A stretch of DNA of 64,000 nucleotides from Streptomyces sp. NBC_01198 (lineage in GTDB: Bacteria > Actinomycetota > Actinomycetes > Streptomycetales > Streptomycetaceae): positions 3,913,001 to 3,977,000 of the forward strand of contig NZ_CP108568.1 of assembly GCF_036010485.1 (NCBI RefSeq). Direction: 5' to 3'. The position numbers and the translations under genes were made by a program. Of this stretch, positions 50,249 to 58,131 are shown in pieces. The notes beneath the pieces were generated by a model. That model made no database searches. It worked only from the letters and a program-made list of their open reading frames with translations, and was not told where the DNA came from. The stretch's first letter is position 1, and each line of letters starts with the position of its first letter.

Positions 50249-51931
50249 TTGTCCGCCGATCTCTCCACCCAGTCCCTGGCCGACCGCCATCGCGACACCC
50301 TCGACAAGGCGCTGGAGACCATAAGGACCCGCGCCTACTGGTCGCCCTACCCCGAGCAGCCGAAGGCCTATCCGGATGCCGAGGAGGGCAGGACCGCCTT
50401 CGAGGCGCTGCTCGGGCACCGCTTCGCCTTCGCGTCCGCGCAGCCGGGGACGGACGAGTGGACCGGCGGCGAGCAGTCGCCGTACGGCATCGAGCTGGGC
50501 GTGCAGTATCCGCACCCCGATCCCGACGTACTGCTGCCCGCGATGCGTGCGGCGATGCCCGAATGGCGGGACGCCGGACCCGAGGCCCGGGCGATGGTGT
50601 GCCTGGAGATCCTGGCCCGGATCAACGCGCGGACGCACGAGTTCGCGCACGCGGTGATGCACACCTCGGGCCAGGCCTTCACGATGGCCTTCCAGGCGGG
50701 CGGCCCGCACGCGCAGGACCGCGGCCTGGAAGCGGTGGCGTATGCGTATGCCGAGCAGCGGCGCACCCCCGCCGCCGCCGAGTGGGTGAAGCCGCAGGGC
50801 AAGCGGGACCCGCTCAGCCTGCGCAAGTCCTTCACCGCGGTGCCGCGCGGCATCGGCCTGGTGATCGGCTGCAACACCTTCCCGACGTGGAACGGCTACC
50901 CGGGCCTGTTCGCCTCCCTGGCGACGGGCAACGCGGTGCTGGTCAAGCCGCACCCACGGGCCGTGCTGCCGCTGGCGATGACCGTCGAGGTGGCCCGGCA
51001 GGTGCTGGCCGAGGCGGGCTTCTCCCCCGACCTGGTGTGCCTCGCCGTCGACCGGCCGGGCGAGGGACTGGCCAGGACGCTGGCGCTGCGGCCCGAGGTC
51101 CGCATCATCGACTACACCGGATCCACCGCCTTCGGCGACTGGCTGGAGACCAACGCCCGCCAGGCGCAGGTCTTCACCGAGAAGGCCGGGGTCAACACCG
51201 TGGTGGTCGACTCCACCGACGACTACCGCGGCATGCTCGGCAATCTGGCCTTCTCCCTGTCGCTGTACAGCGGCCAGATGTGCACCACCCCGCAGAATCT
51301 GCTGATCCCGCGGACCGGCATCGGCACCGAGTCGGGACCGCGGACGTACGACGAGGTGGTCGCCGACCTCGCGGCCGCGGTGGAGAAGCTGCTCGGCGAC
51401 GACGCCCGGGCCAACGCGCTGCTGGGCGCGCTGGTCAATCCGGACGTCAGGGCGCGGCTGGAGGCCGCCCCCGGCATGGGTGAGGTCGCGCTGGCCTCCC
51501 GTGCGGTGGCCCACCCCGACTTCCCCGACGCGGTCGTCCGCACCCCGGTCCTGGTCAGGCTGGACACCGCCAAGCCGGACTCGGAGGCGGCGTTCATGGC
51601 CGAGTGCTTCGGGCCGGTCGCCTTCGCGGTGGCCGTGGACTCCGCCGACGCGGCGGTCGAGCTGCTGCGCCGCACGATCCGCGACCACGGCGCCATGACG
51701 GTGGGCGCCTACACGACCTCGCCCGAGGTGGAGCGGCAGCTGGAGCAGGTCTGCCAGGAGGAGTGCGCCCAGCTCTCGCTCAACCTGACCGGCGGGGTGT
51801 ACGTCAACCAGACCGCCGCCTTCTCCGACTTCCACGGCTCCGGCGGCAACCCCGCCGCCAACGCGGCGCTGTGCGACGCGGCCTTCGTCGCAAGCCGGTT
51901 CCGGACGGTGGAGGTGCGCAGGCAGGCCTGA
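50249..51931 (+). CDS. paaN: phenylacetic acid degradation protein PaaN (aldehyde dehydrogenase fold)
   Basis: A 560-residue PaaN protein. The ALDH core has VIGCNTFPTWNGYPGLFASL, VLVKPHPRAVLPLAM, the nucleotide-site Glu region FTEKAGVNTVVVD, and the catalytic Cys in LYSGQMCTTPQNLL. The N-terminal extension (residues 1-110) with QSPYGIELGVQYPHPDPDVL is typical of PaaN1/PaaN2 and absent from ordinary ALDHs; the hydratase domain of PaaZ is lacking. The start TTG 50249 has GAGGAG at 9 bp. Other paa genes are not in the window. Confidence 0.93.
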   Translation: MSADLSTQSLADRHRDTLDKALETIRTRAYWSPYPEQPKAYPDAEEGRTAFEALLGHRFAFASAQPGTDEWTGGEQSPYGIELGVQYPHPDPDVLLPAMRAAMPEWRDAGPEARAMVCLEILARINARTHEFAHAVMHTSGQAFTMAFQAGGPHAQDRGLEAVAYAYAEQRRTPAAAEWVKPQGKRDPLSLRKSFTAVPRGIGLVIGCNTFPTWNGYPGLFASLATGNAVLVKPHPRAVLPLAMTVEVARQVLAEAGFSPDLVCLAVDRPGEGLARTLALRPEVRIIDYTGSTAFGDWLETNARQAQVFTEKAGVNTVVVDSTDDYRGMLGNLAFSLSLYSGQMCTTPQNLLIPRTGIGTESGPRTYDEVVADLAAAVEKLLGDDARANALLGALVNPDVRARLEAAPGMGEVALASRAVAHPDFPDAVVRTPVLVRLDTAKPDSEAAFMAECFGPVAFAVAVDSADAAVELLRRTIRDHGAMTVGAYTTSPEVERQLEQVCQEECAQLSLNLTGGVYVNQTAAFSDFHGSGGNPAANAALCDAAFVASRFRTVEVRRQA

Positions 51932-51959
51932 CCGGGCCGGCCCCGCCGCCGAAGTGCTG

Positions 51960-52766
51960 TCAGGGCCGCCCGGGGACCAGCGGCGAGCGCGAGGTCGCCG
52001 ACCAGTGAAACAGCGTCATACCGACGCTGGTGGCCAGGTTGTAGCTCGACACCTGCGGCCGCATCGGCAGCGACACCAGAGCGGTGGCCCGGGCGCGCAG
52101 CTCGTCGGACACACCGTGCCGCTCCGAGCCGAAGACGATCAGCGCGTCGTCGGGCAGCTCGGCGGCACGGATGTCCTCGCCCTCGGGGTCGAGGACGTGC
52201 AGCGGTCCGGGCGGCAGCCCGTCCGGGGTCGTACGCCGCACCGCCGTCGCGTAGTGCAGCCCGGCGCCGGCCCGTACGGCGTTGGTGTGCCAGGGGTCCA
52301 GGTCGCCGGTGGTGACGACGCCGGTGACGCCGAATCCGGCGGCGAGCCTGATCACGGCGCCGACGTTGCCGAGGTTGCGGGGGCGGTCGAGCACCACGAC
52401 GGGGGCCTGCCGGGGCAGCGCGCTCAGCGTGGCGGTACGCCCGTCGCTGCCCGGCCGGGCAGCGAGCGCGGCCACCCCGGTGGGATGGACGCGGGTCACC
52501 AGCTCGCGGAGCGCGGCGGCCGGGAGCTCGGTGACGCGTTCGGCGAGCTCCGCGGTCAGGTCGGGCGCGAGATCGGCGGCCAGCCGCATCACGGCGGCCT
52601 TGTCGCTGCTGACCGCGACATGGACGTCGGCGCCGAAGCGCAGCGCGTGCTTGAGGGCGTGGAAGCCGTCGAGCAGGACGGTGTCCGCGTCGGCAGCCCG
52701 CTCATGCCACCACGTCATCGCGGACCGCACCCCGGGCAGCCGGAGTGCGGCCTGCTCTTCGCTCAT
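51960..52766 (-). CDS. TrmH/SpoU-family RNA 2'-O-methyltransferase
   Basis: A 268-residue SpoU methyltransferase. The knotted fold shows the three SpoU motifs: VVLDRPRNLGNVGAVIRLA (motif 1, N-x-G), VFGSERHGVS (motif 2) and LPMRPQVSSYNLATSVGMTL (motif 3, SLN-type). An N-terminal substrate-binding region precedes. The target, tRNA or 23S rRNA, is not decided by sequence. It is convergent with paaN, 28 bp apart. Confidence 0.92.
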   Translation of the reverse strand: MSEEQAALRLPGVRSAMTWWHERAADADTVLLDGFHALKHALRFGADVHVAVSSDKAAVMRLAADLAPDLTAELAERVTELPAAALRELVTRVHPTGVAALAARPGSDGRTATLSALPRQAPVVVLDRPRNLGNVGAVIRLAAGFGVTGVVTTGDLDPWHTNAVRAGAGLHYATAVRRTTPDGLPPGPLHVLDPEGEDIRAAELPDDALIVFGSERHGVSDELRARATALVSLPMRPQVSSYNLATSVGMTLFHWSATSRSPLVPGRP

Positions 52767-52830
52767 GGCGCCAGCCTACGGCGACGGCCGCCGCCGGCCG
52801 CCCCGGTCCGGGCGGCGCTCCCGGCGTCGG

Positions 52831-54279
52831 TCAGCTGACGGCCTCGGTGGGTGGCGGTCCGGCCGCGGGCTGCGCCGCGTCGCCGTCTCCCGGCCGCTGC
52901 CCGGGGACCACCGCGGGTTTCGGCGCCGCCGGCGGACGGCGCAGCGGCCGCGCGAGCTGCTCGCCGAGCCAGCGCAGGAAGCCGGTGGGCAGGAAGACGG
53001 CGTCGGCGGCGATCATCGCCAGCGAGAAGAAGGGCAGGCCCAGCACGACGGCGATGGAGGCGTGCTCCAGCATCATTGCCGCCAGCAGCACGTTCTTGAC
53101 CCGTCGGTTGAAGAGGGTGAAGGGGAAGGCGACCTGCACGATGACTGTGCCGTAGGTGATCAGCATGACCATCAGCGAATTGCCCGCCAGGGCGTGCGAC
53201 AGGCCCGGCCACGGGGTGAAGTCGTCCAGGTGCAGCGGATAGTAGAGCGCGGTGCCGTCCTCCCAGCGGCTGCCCTGGATCTTGTACCAGCCGGCCGTGG
53301 AGTAGATCAGGCAGACCTCCACCACGATCACCAGCATGGCGCCGTTGTGGATGACGTTGGCCATGATGTCGAGCACCGTGCGCGGCTCGCCGGGCGCGTA
53401 ACGGCGTACCGCCCACCACAGCGCCTGGAGCAGCAGCCCTGCCCACAGGGCCACCTCCCACTCGGTGCTGAGCTTGCCCATCGCGGTGGCCACCGCCAGC
53501 GCGGCGCCCAGCACCGTCCACAGGGCGATCCCCACCGGGTCGATCCCCGCGACCTGCGACCGGCCGAGGGCGGCCTGCCCGTCGCCGCCCTGCGCCTGCC
53601 GCTCGGGCGCCGTCCCGGCCCCCTCCCGCGCCTCGTCCTTTGCCGCACCCTTCGGCTCGGCCTTCGCCGCGGCCCGCAGCGCGATCCTGCGGTCGAGGGA
53701 CCAGACCTGCCCGCAGCGGGTGAAGACCAGGTAGATGGCCATCAGATGGACGACGTTGTCGCCGCCGTCGCCCATGAAGACGCTGCGGTTCTGCAGCGAC
53801 AGCACGCCGAGCATGAAGACCACCGACGCGCTCCTGGTCCGCCAGCCGACCAGCAGCATGGCGCTGCTGAGGACCGCCACCGCGTAGACCAGCTCGAACC
53901 AGCCGCGGCTGTCACTCCACAGCAGCGTGGTGAAGGCGTGGTTCCCGGCGACCAGCCGCTTGGCCAGGTCGAAGCTCCACGGGCTGTCGGGGCCGTAGAG
54001 CTCGGAGCGGTGCGGAAACTCCCGCAGCAGGAAGAGCAGCCAGGTCAACGCGAAGCCGATCCGTACGACCGCGGCCTGGTAGGGGGCCAGCGCGCCGCCG
54101 GTGACCCGGGCCAGTCCGCGGGCGATGCCCCGGTCGATCGCACGGCCCATCCCGGCGAAGGGCGAGGGCGCGGCGGCGGAGGCGGCGTCCTGGGCGTGGC
54201 TGCCGCCGGCCGGGGCGGTGGTGGCGGCGGCGGCGGACGGGTCCCCGGCGTGCGCGGCCGGGGTGCGGTGGTCGCTCAC
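52831..54279 (-). CDS. HTTM-domain membrane protein (gamma-carboxylase-like)
   Basis: A 482-residue membrane protein of the HTTM family, homologous to the membrane domain of vitamin K-dependent gamma-carboxylase. Several helices are visible (AAVVRIGFALTWLLFLLREF, ELVYAVAVLSSAMLLVGWRT, AMLVIVVEVCLIYSTAGWYK, LAMIAADAVFLPTGFL), with the family motif SRWEDGTALYYPLHLDDFTP. A long Ala/Lys-rich cytoplasmic insertion lies at about 195-240 and a Pro-rich tail at the end. GTG 54279 overlaps the DUF5819 stop by 4 bases, so the two form one unit. Its enzymatic activity is unproven in bacteria. Confidence 0.88.
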   Translation of the reverse strand: MSDHRTPAAHAGDPSAAAATTAPAGGSHAQDAASAAAPSPFAGMGRAIDRGIARGLARVTGGALAPYQAAVVRIGFALTWLLFLLREFPHRSELYGPDSPWSFDLAKRLVAGNHAFTTLLWSDSRGWFELVYAVAVLSSAMLLVGWRTRSASVVFMLGVLSLQNRSVFMGDGGDNVVHLMAIYLVFTRCGQVWSLDRRIALRAAAKAEPKGAAKDEAREGAGTAPERQAQGGDGQAALGRSQVAGIDPVGIALWTVLGAALAVATAMGKLSTEWEVALWAGLLLQALWWAVRRYAPGEPRTVLDIMANVIHNGAMLVIVVEVCLIYSTAGWYKIQGSRWEDGTALYYPLHLDDFTPWPGLSHALAGNSLMVMLITYGTVIVQVAFPFTLFNRRVKNVLLAAMMLEHASIAVVLGLPFFSLAMIAADAVFLPTGFLRWLGEQLARPLRRPPAAPKPAVVPGQRPGDGDAAQPAAGPPPTEAVS

Positions 54280-54941
54280 GAGGACTTCTCCTGCCCTGCC
54301 GGCGTGGTGGTGACGGTCCACCAGGGCAGCTCGCGATATTGGGTGGTGGCGTCGACCGACTCGCCGCTCCAGGTCGGCCGGGCGACCGCGGTGGTGGCGC
54401 CCCTGGCCTGGATGCGGACGACCGTGCCGCCGTTCAGCGTGTGGCCGAGGCGGCCGGCCAGGATGTTCTCCAGGTAGCTGCTGCTCAGGTCGCTGCCGCT
54501 GCCGGCGGTCGGCTGGTTCTGGTCGTTGTGCGTGTCGGTGTAGTAACCCCAGGCGCGGCGCAGCTCGTTCTGCTCGGTGTGGCTGGGCAGCGGGTTGTGC
54601 CGCATGTCGGCCACGTCGATCCCCGTCATGTCCACCCAGCCGGTGGTCTGTGTGCTGCCGTCCGGCTTGCGGACCTCCGCGCGGGCCTGCACGTGGTTGT
54701 TCTGCTGCACGGGGTCGGGCGCGAAGAGCTTCCAGTTCTGCTCGAACTCGGGATAGACGTAGTCGCTGACCGCCGTGGCGTGCTGCTTGCTCAGCGTGTT
54801 GGACGGTGCGACGTGCAGGAAGATCATGCCGAGGTGGAGGAGCGCTCCCACGGCGACCACGCCCACCGTCACGGCCACGGCTATCCGGGCGGGCAGCGAC
54901 AATGCCGCCACCTGGGGCGGTGGCCCCTGCTCTGACTCCAT
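54276..54941 (-). CDS. DUF5819 family membrane-anchored protein
   Basis: A 221-residue protein with one N-terminal membrane helix (about 19-38) and an extracytoplasmic domain with the DUF5819 pattern: AVSDYVYPEFEQNWKLFAPD, VQARAEV, WVDMTG and LPWWTVTTTP. The gene is coupled with the HTTM gene downstream. The conserved FAPDP and QNNHV segments suggest a substrate- or partner-binding domain at the outer face. Its function is unknown; a joint role with HTTM is inferred from the coupling. Confidence 0.82.
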   Translation of the reverse strand: MESEQGPPPQVAALSLPARIAVAVTVGVVAVGALLHLGMIFLHVAPSNTLSKQHATAVSDYVYPEFEQNWKLFAPDPVQQNNHVQARAEVRKPDGSTQTTGWVDMTGIDVADMRHNPLPSHTEQNELRRAWGYYTDTHNDQNQPTAGSGSDLSSSYLENILAGRLGHTLNGGTVVRIQARGATTAVARPTWSGESVDATTQYRELPWWTVTTTPAGQEKSS

Positions 54942-55125
54942 CGTCTCTCCGCTCTCCGCCGGGCAGGTCTGCGGGGCAGCACGCTACCCACCGCCGGGTC
55001 CAGGCGGTGACCTTATCCAGTTACCCACAGGTGACGGAATGGCTCGGCGCACCCACAATGCGCCACCGGCCGTGCGGGGGAGCGGCAGGACCGGTGGGCG
55101 GCGGGCGGAGATCGGCGAGCAGGTG

Positions 55126-55458
55126 TCAGAGGACGTGGCCGTCGGCGCCGTCGCCGGTGACGACCGGGCGTCCGGCGGACTCCCAGTCGAGCATGCCGCC
55201 GCTGACGTTGACCGCGTCCCTGCCCTGCCCGATCAGATACTGCGTGACCTGCGCGGACCGGCCGCCGACCCGGCAGACGACGTGGAGGGTGGCGTCCTGC
55301 GGCAGCTCGTCGATGCGGGAGACGACCTCGCCCATCGGGATGTGCAGCGCGCCTTCCGCGTGACCCGCCGCCCACTCGTCGTCCTCGCGGACGTCGAGCA
55401 GGAACGCGTCGGCCGGTACGGCGGTGGCGTCCACCGAGGGCAGCTGGGAACGGAACAT
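55126..55458 (-). CDS. rhodanese-like domain protein
   Basis: A 110-residue single rhodanese domain. The structural DVREDDEWAAGHAEGALHIP motif and the active-site loop VVCRVGGRS, with the catalytic Cys, are present. Single-domain rhodaneses handle sulfane sulfur in the cytosol; the partner is unknown. The start is ATG 55458. It is separated by 126 bp from the J-domain gene upstream. Confidence 0.93.
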   Translation of the reverse strand: MFRSQLPSVDATAVPADAFLLDVREDDEWAAGHAEGALHIPMGEVVSRIDELPQDATLHVVCRVGGRSAQVTQYLIGQGRDAVNVSGGMLDWESAGRPVVTGDGADGHVL

Positions 55459-55584
55459 CGGGTGCGGCCTCCAAGGACACGGGGGAATGCGGTCCGCGCA
55501 CCGGCGGTACCGCCCACGTGCGAGGACGTGCGCCGCGTGAGCGGCTCGTGCGGCGGCTTTCCGGTGCGCCCCGGCAAAACTACC

Positions 55585-56412
55585 TCAGCCGCCCGTACGG
55601 TCCCTGACCAGTTCGGCGAGCCTTGCCTCGCGCTGGGCGACCTGGGTGAGCAGCTGCTCGGCGATCTCGTTGAGCAGCGCGTCCGGGTCGTCGGGGGCGA
55701 GCCGCATCATCTGCCCGATCGCGCTCTCGTCCAGCTCGGCGGCGATGGCCGAGAGGTTCTCCTTGCGCTCGGCCAGCCACTCCAGCCGGGCGTACAGCAC
55801 CTCGGCCTCGCTGGGCAGGTCGGCCAGCGGCACCGGTCCCGCGTCCCACTCGGCGGACAGGGTGCGCAGGGCCTCCTCGTCGGCGTAGGCGTAGGCCTCG
55901 TTGACCCGGGCGATGAAGGCGCTGCGCCGCTCCTTCTCCTCCTCGTCCTGGGCGAGGTCGGGGTGCGCCTTGCGGGCCAGCTCGCGGTAGAGGCGCTGGG
56001 CCTCCTTGCCGGGCCGGACCCGGCGCGGCGGGTTGGGGTCCTCCACCGGGCGTACGCCGTCGGAGCCCAGCAGGCCGCCGAACAGCTCCTCCACTCCGGG
56101 CATGGGCATCACCAGGGCGCGGGCCTCCCAGGCGCGCTCGATGTCCGCCCGCTCGCCGCTGTGCGCCGCGACGGCCTCCGCCACCAGCGCGTCCAGCTCG
56201 TCCAGCCGCGCGTACATCGGGCCGAGCCGCTGGTGGTGCAGCCGGGAGAAGTTCTCCACCTCGACCCGGAAGGTCTCCACGGCGATCTCGAACTCGATCA
56301 GCGCCTGCTCGGCCGCCCGCACCGCCGTCGCCAGCCGTTCCTGCGAACCGGCCGCGGGCGCCGCGGCAGCGGCGGACTCGGCGGCGGACTCGGTTCCGAA
56401 GGTGTTCGTCAC
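55585..56412 (-). CDS. J-domain protein with coiled-coil N-terminus
   Basis: A 275-residue protein. The N-terminal half has coiled-coil character (ALIEFEIAVETFRVEVENFS). A J-domain-like helical hairpin with the HPD motif follows at about 130-175 (LYRELARKAHPDLAQDEEEK). The C-terminal part is rich in Glu and Leu. The HPD would contact DnaK. DnaJ zinc fingers and the G/F region are missing, so this is a specialised co-chaperone. The client is unknown. Confidence 0.85.
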   Translation of the reverse strand: MTNTFGTESAAESAAAAAPAAGSQERLATAVRAAEQALIEFEIAVETFRVEVENFSRLHHQRLGPMYARLDELDALVAEAVAAHSGERADIERAWEARALVMPMPGVEELFGGLLGSDGVRPVEDPNPPRRVRPGKEAQRLYRELARKAHPDLAQDEEEKERRSAFIARVNEAYAYADEEALRTLSAEWDAGPVPLADLPSEAEVLYARLEWLAERKENLSAIAAELDESAIGQMMRLAPDDPDALLNEIAEQLLTQVAQREARLAELVRDRTGG

Positions 56413-56550
56413 CCGGACAGCCTAGGGCCTGTCCGGGTGGTCGCGCGGAGCGCCGGGCCGCGGGGGACCCGGCGCGGGGCGCCGACCGGGGTACGGGATC
56501 GCCCCCGTACGGACGGCGCCCCGACCGGGCGGGCCGGCGGTCCTGCCTGG

Positions 56551-57972
56551 TCAGCCCGCGAGGTCGGCGGGCAGCCGCCCGGCCCGTATCGCGGCCAGCA
56601 GGTCGGCGTGGTCGGCCTCGGTCCGGTCGGCGTAGGCCACCGCGAAGGCCGCGATCGCCTCGTCCAGCTCCTCGTTCCTGCCGCAGTAGCCCGCCACCAG
56701 CCGCGGGTCGGCGCTGTGCGCGTGCGCCCTGGCCAGCAGCGCGCCGGTCATCCGGCCGTAGTCGTCGAGCAGCCCCGGCGGCAGCGTCGCCGGGTCCACG
56801 CTGCCCTTGCGGTTCCTGAACTGCCGCACCTGACAGGGCAGACCGTCGACCTCGGTCCAGCCGAGCAGGATGTCGCTGACCACCTGCATCGTCTTCTGGC
56901 CGAGCACCACCCTGCGCCCTTCGTGTCCCACCGGCTCGGCGGGGAAACCGGCCTTGGCCGCGTACGGCAGCAGCGCCGACGGGCGGGCCTCCTTCACCTG
57001 GAGCACCAGTGGCTCCCCCAGGTGGTCGAGCAGCAGCACCACATACGACCGGGTCCCGACGCTGCCCGTGCCGACGACGCGGAAGGCCACGTCGTGCACC
57101 GCGTAACGCGCCAGCAGCGGCAGCCGGTCCTCGCCGACCGTGCGGAGATAGCCGTCCAGCGCCCCGGCCACCGCGGCGGCCTCCGCGTCCGGGATCCGCC
57201 GCAGCACGGGCGGGGCGTCCGTGAAGCGCCGGGCGCCGCCCTCGATCGGCTCGGTGGAGCGCGCGGCGAATTTCGCACTCGTGTTGCGCCGGGCCTTCGC
57301 CGAGACCTGCTCCAGGGTCCCGGCCAGGTCGCGGGCGTCGGCGTGCGCGACCAGCTGCTCGTCGGCGATGGCGTTCCACGCCTCGTGCACTGGGAGCTTC
57401 GCCAGCAGCCGCATGGTCCGCCGGTAGGCGCCCACGGCGTCGTACGCCGCCGCCCGGCAGACCTCGTCGGCCGCGCCCGCCTCGCGCCCGGCCAGCACCA
57501 GCGAGGCGGCGAGCCGCAGCAGGTCCCACTCCCAGGGGCCGCGCACGGTCTCGTCGAAGTCGTTGATGTCCATCACCAGGCCGCCGCGGGCGTCGCCGTA
57601 GAGGCCGAAGTTCGCGGCGTGCGCGTCACCGCAGATCTGGGCGGGGATGCCGGTGACCGGGCGGTCGGCGAGGTCGGCGGCCATCAGGCCGGCGGAGCCG
57701 CGCAGGAAGGCGAAGGGGCTCGCCGCCATCCGGCCGACCCGCAGCGGGACCAGTCCGGGTATCCGGCCCGCGTTGGACTCCTCGACCGCGGCGACCGCGG
57801 CCGCCACCTCCGGCCCGGCGCCGTCCCGCCCACGGTCCTGCCACGTCCATGCCTCGGGCCGGCCGAAAACCGCCCTCGGCACCCGCTCACGCAGGGCCTT
57901 CCCCGTCTGCTTGGCGGACCGCTCGTGCGGCCAGCGGGCGAATCCCGCCACCTGCGGCACTCGTGCGTGCAC
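56551..57972 (-). CDS. DUF2252 family protein
   Basis: A 473-residue DUF2252 protein, a kinase-like fold related to APH enzymes. It has ICGDAHAANFGLYGDARGGL, in the place of the HGDxxxxN catalytic loop, DINDFDETVRGPWEWDLLRL in the place of the metal-binding segment, and later DEAIAAFAVAYADRTEADHA. The GTG at 57972 has GGGGGAG at 7 bp; ATG 57990 and ATG 57996 are alternatives. It is widespread in actinobacteria; the substrate is unknown. Confidence 0.88.
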   Translation of the reverse strand: MHARVPQVAGFARWPHERSAKQTGKALRERVPRAVFGRPEAWTWQDRGRDGAGPEVAAAVAAVEESNAGRIPGLVPLRVGRMAASPFAFLRGSAGLMAADLADRPVTGIPAQICGDAHAANFGLYGDARGGLVMDINDFDETVRGPWEWDLLRLAASLVLAGREAGAADEVCRAAAYDAVGAYRRTMRLLAKLPVHEAWNAIADEQLVAHADARDLAGTLEQVSAKARRNTSAKFAARSTEPIEGGARRFTDAPPVLRRIPDAEAAAVAGALDGYLRTVGEDRLPLLARYAVHDVAFRVVGTGSVGTRSYVVLLLDHLGEPLVLQVKEARPSALLPYAAKAGFPAEPVGHEGRRVVLGQKTMQVVSDILLGWTEVDGLPCQVRQFRNRKGSVDPATLPPGLLDDYGRMTGALLARAHAHSADPRLVAGYCGRNEELDEAIAAFAVAYADRTEADHADLLAAIRAGRLPADLAG

Positions 57973-58131
57973 CGGTCGTCTCCCCCACATCCCCATAGTC
58001 CGCGTCAGCGGACATCCCGTCATGTTTCCCACCGCGGGGGTCAATCCGGCTATTCGGTCGCCCCCGCGGGGCTATTCGTGCTTGCCTTGAATCCAGGACC
58101 CTACTCAGCGGCGAACCGCAGGTGCACGACG

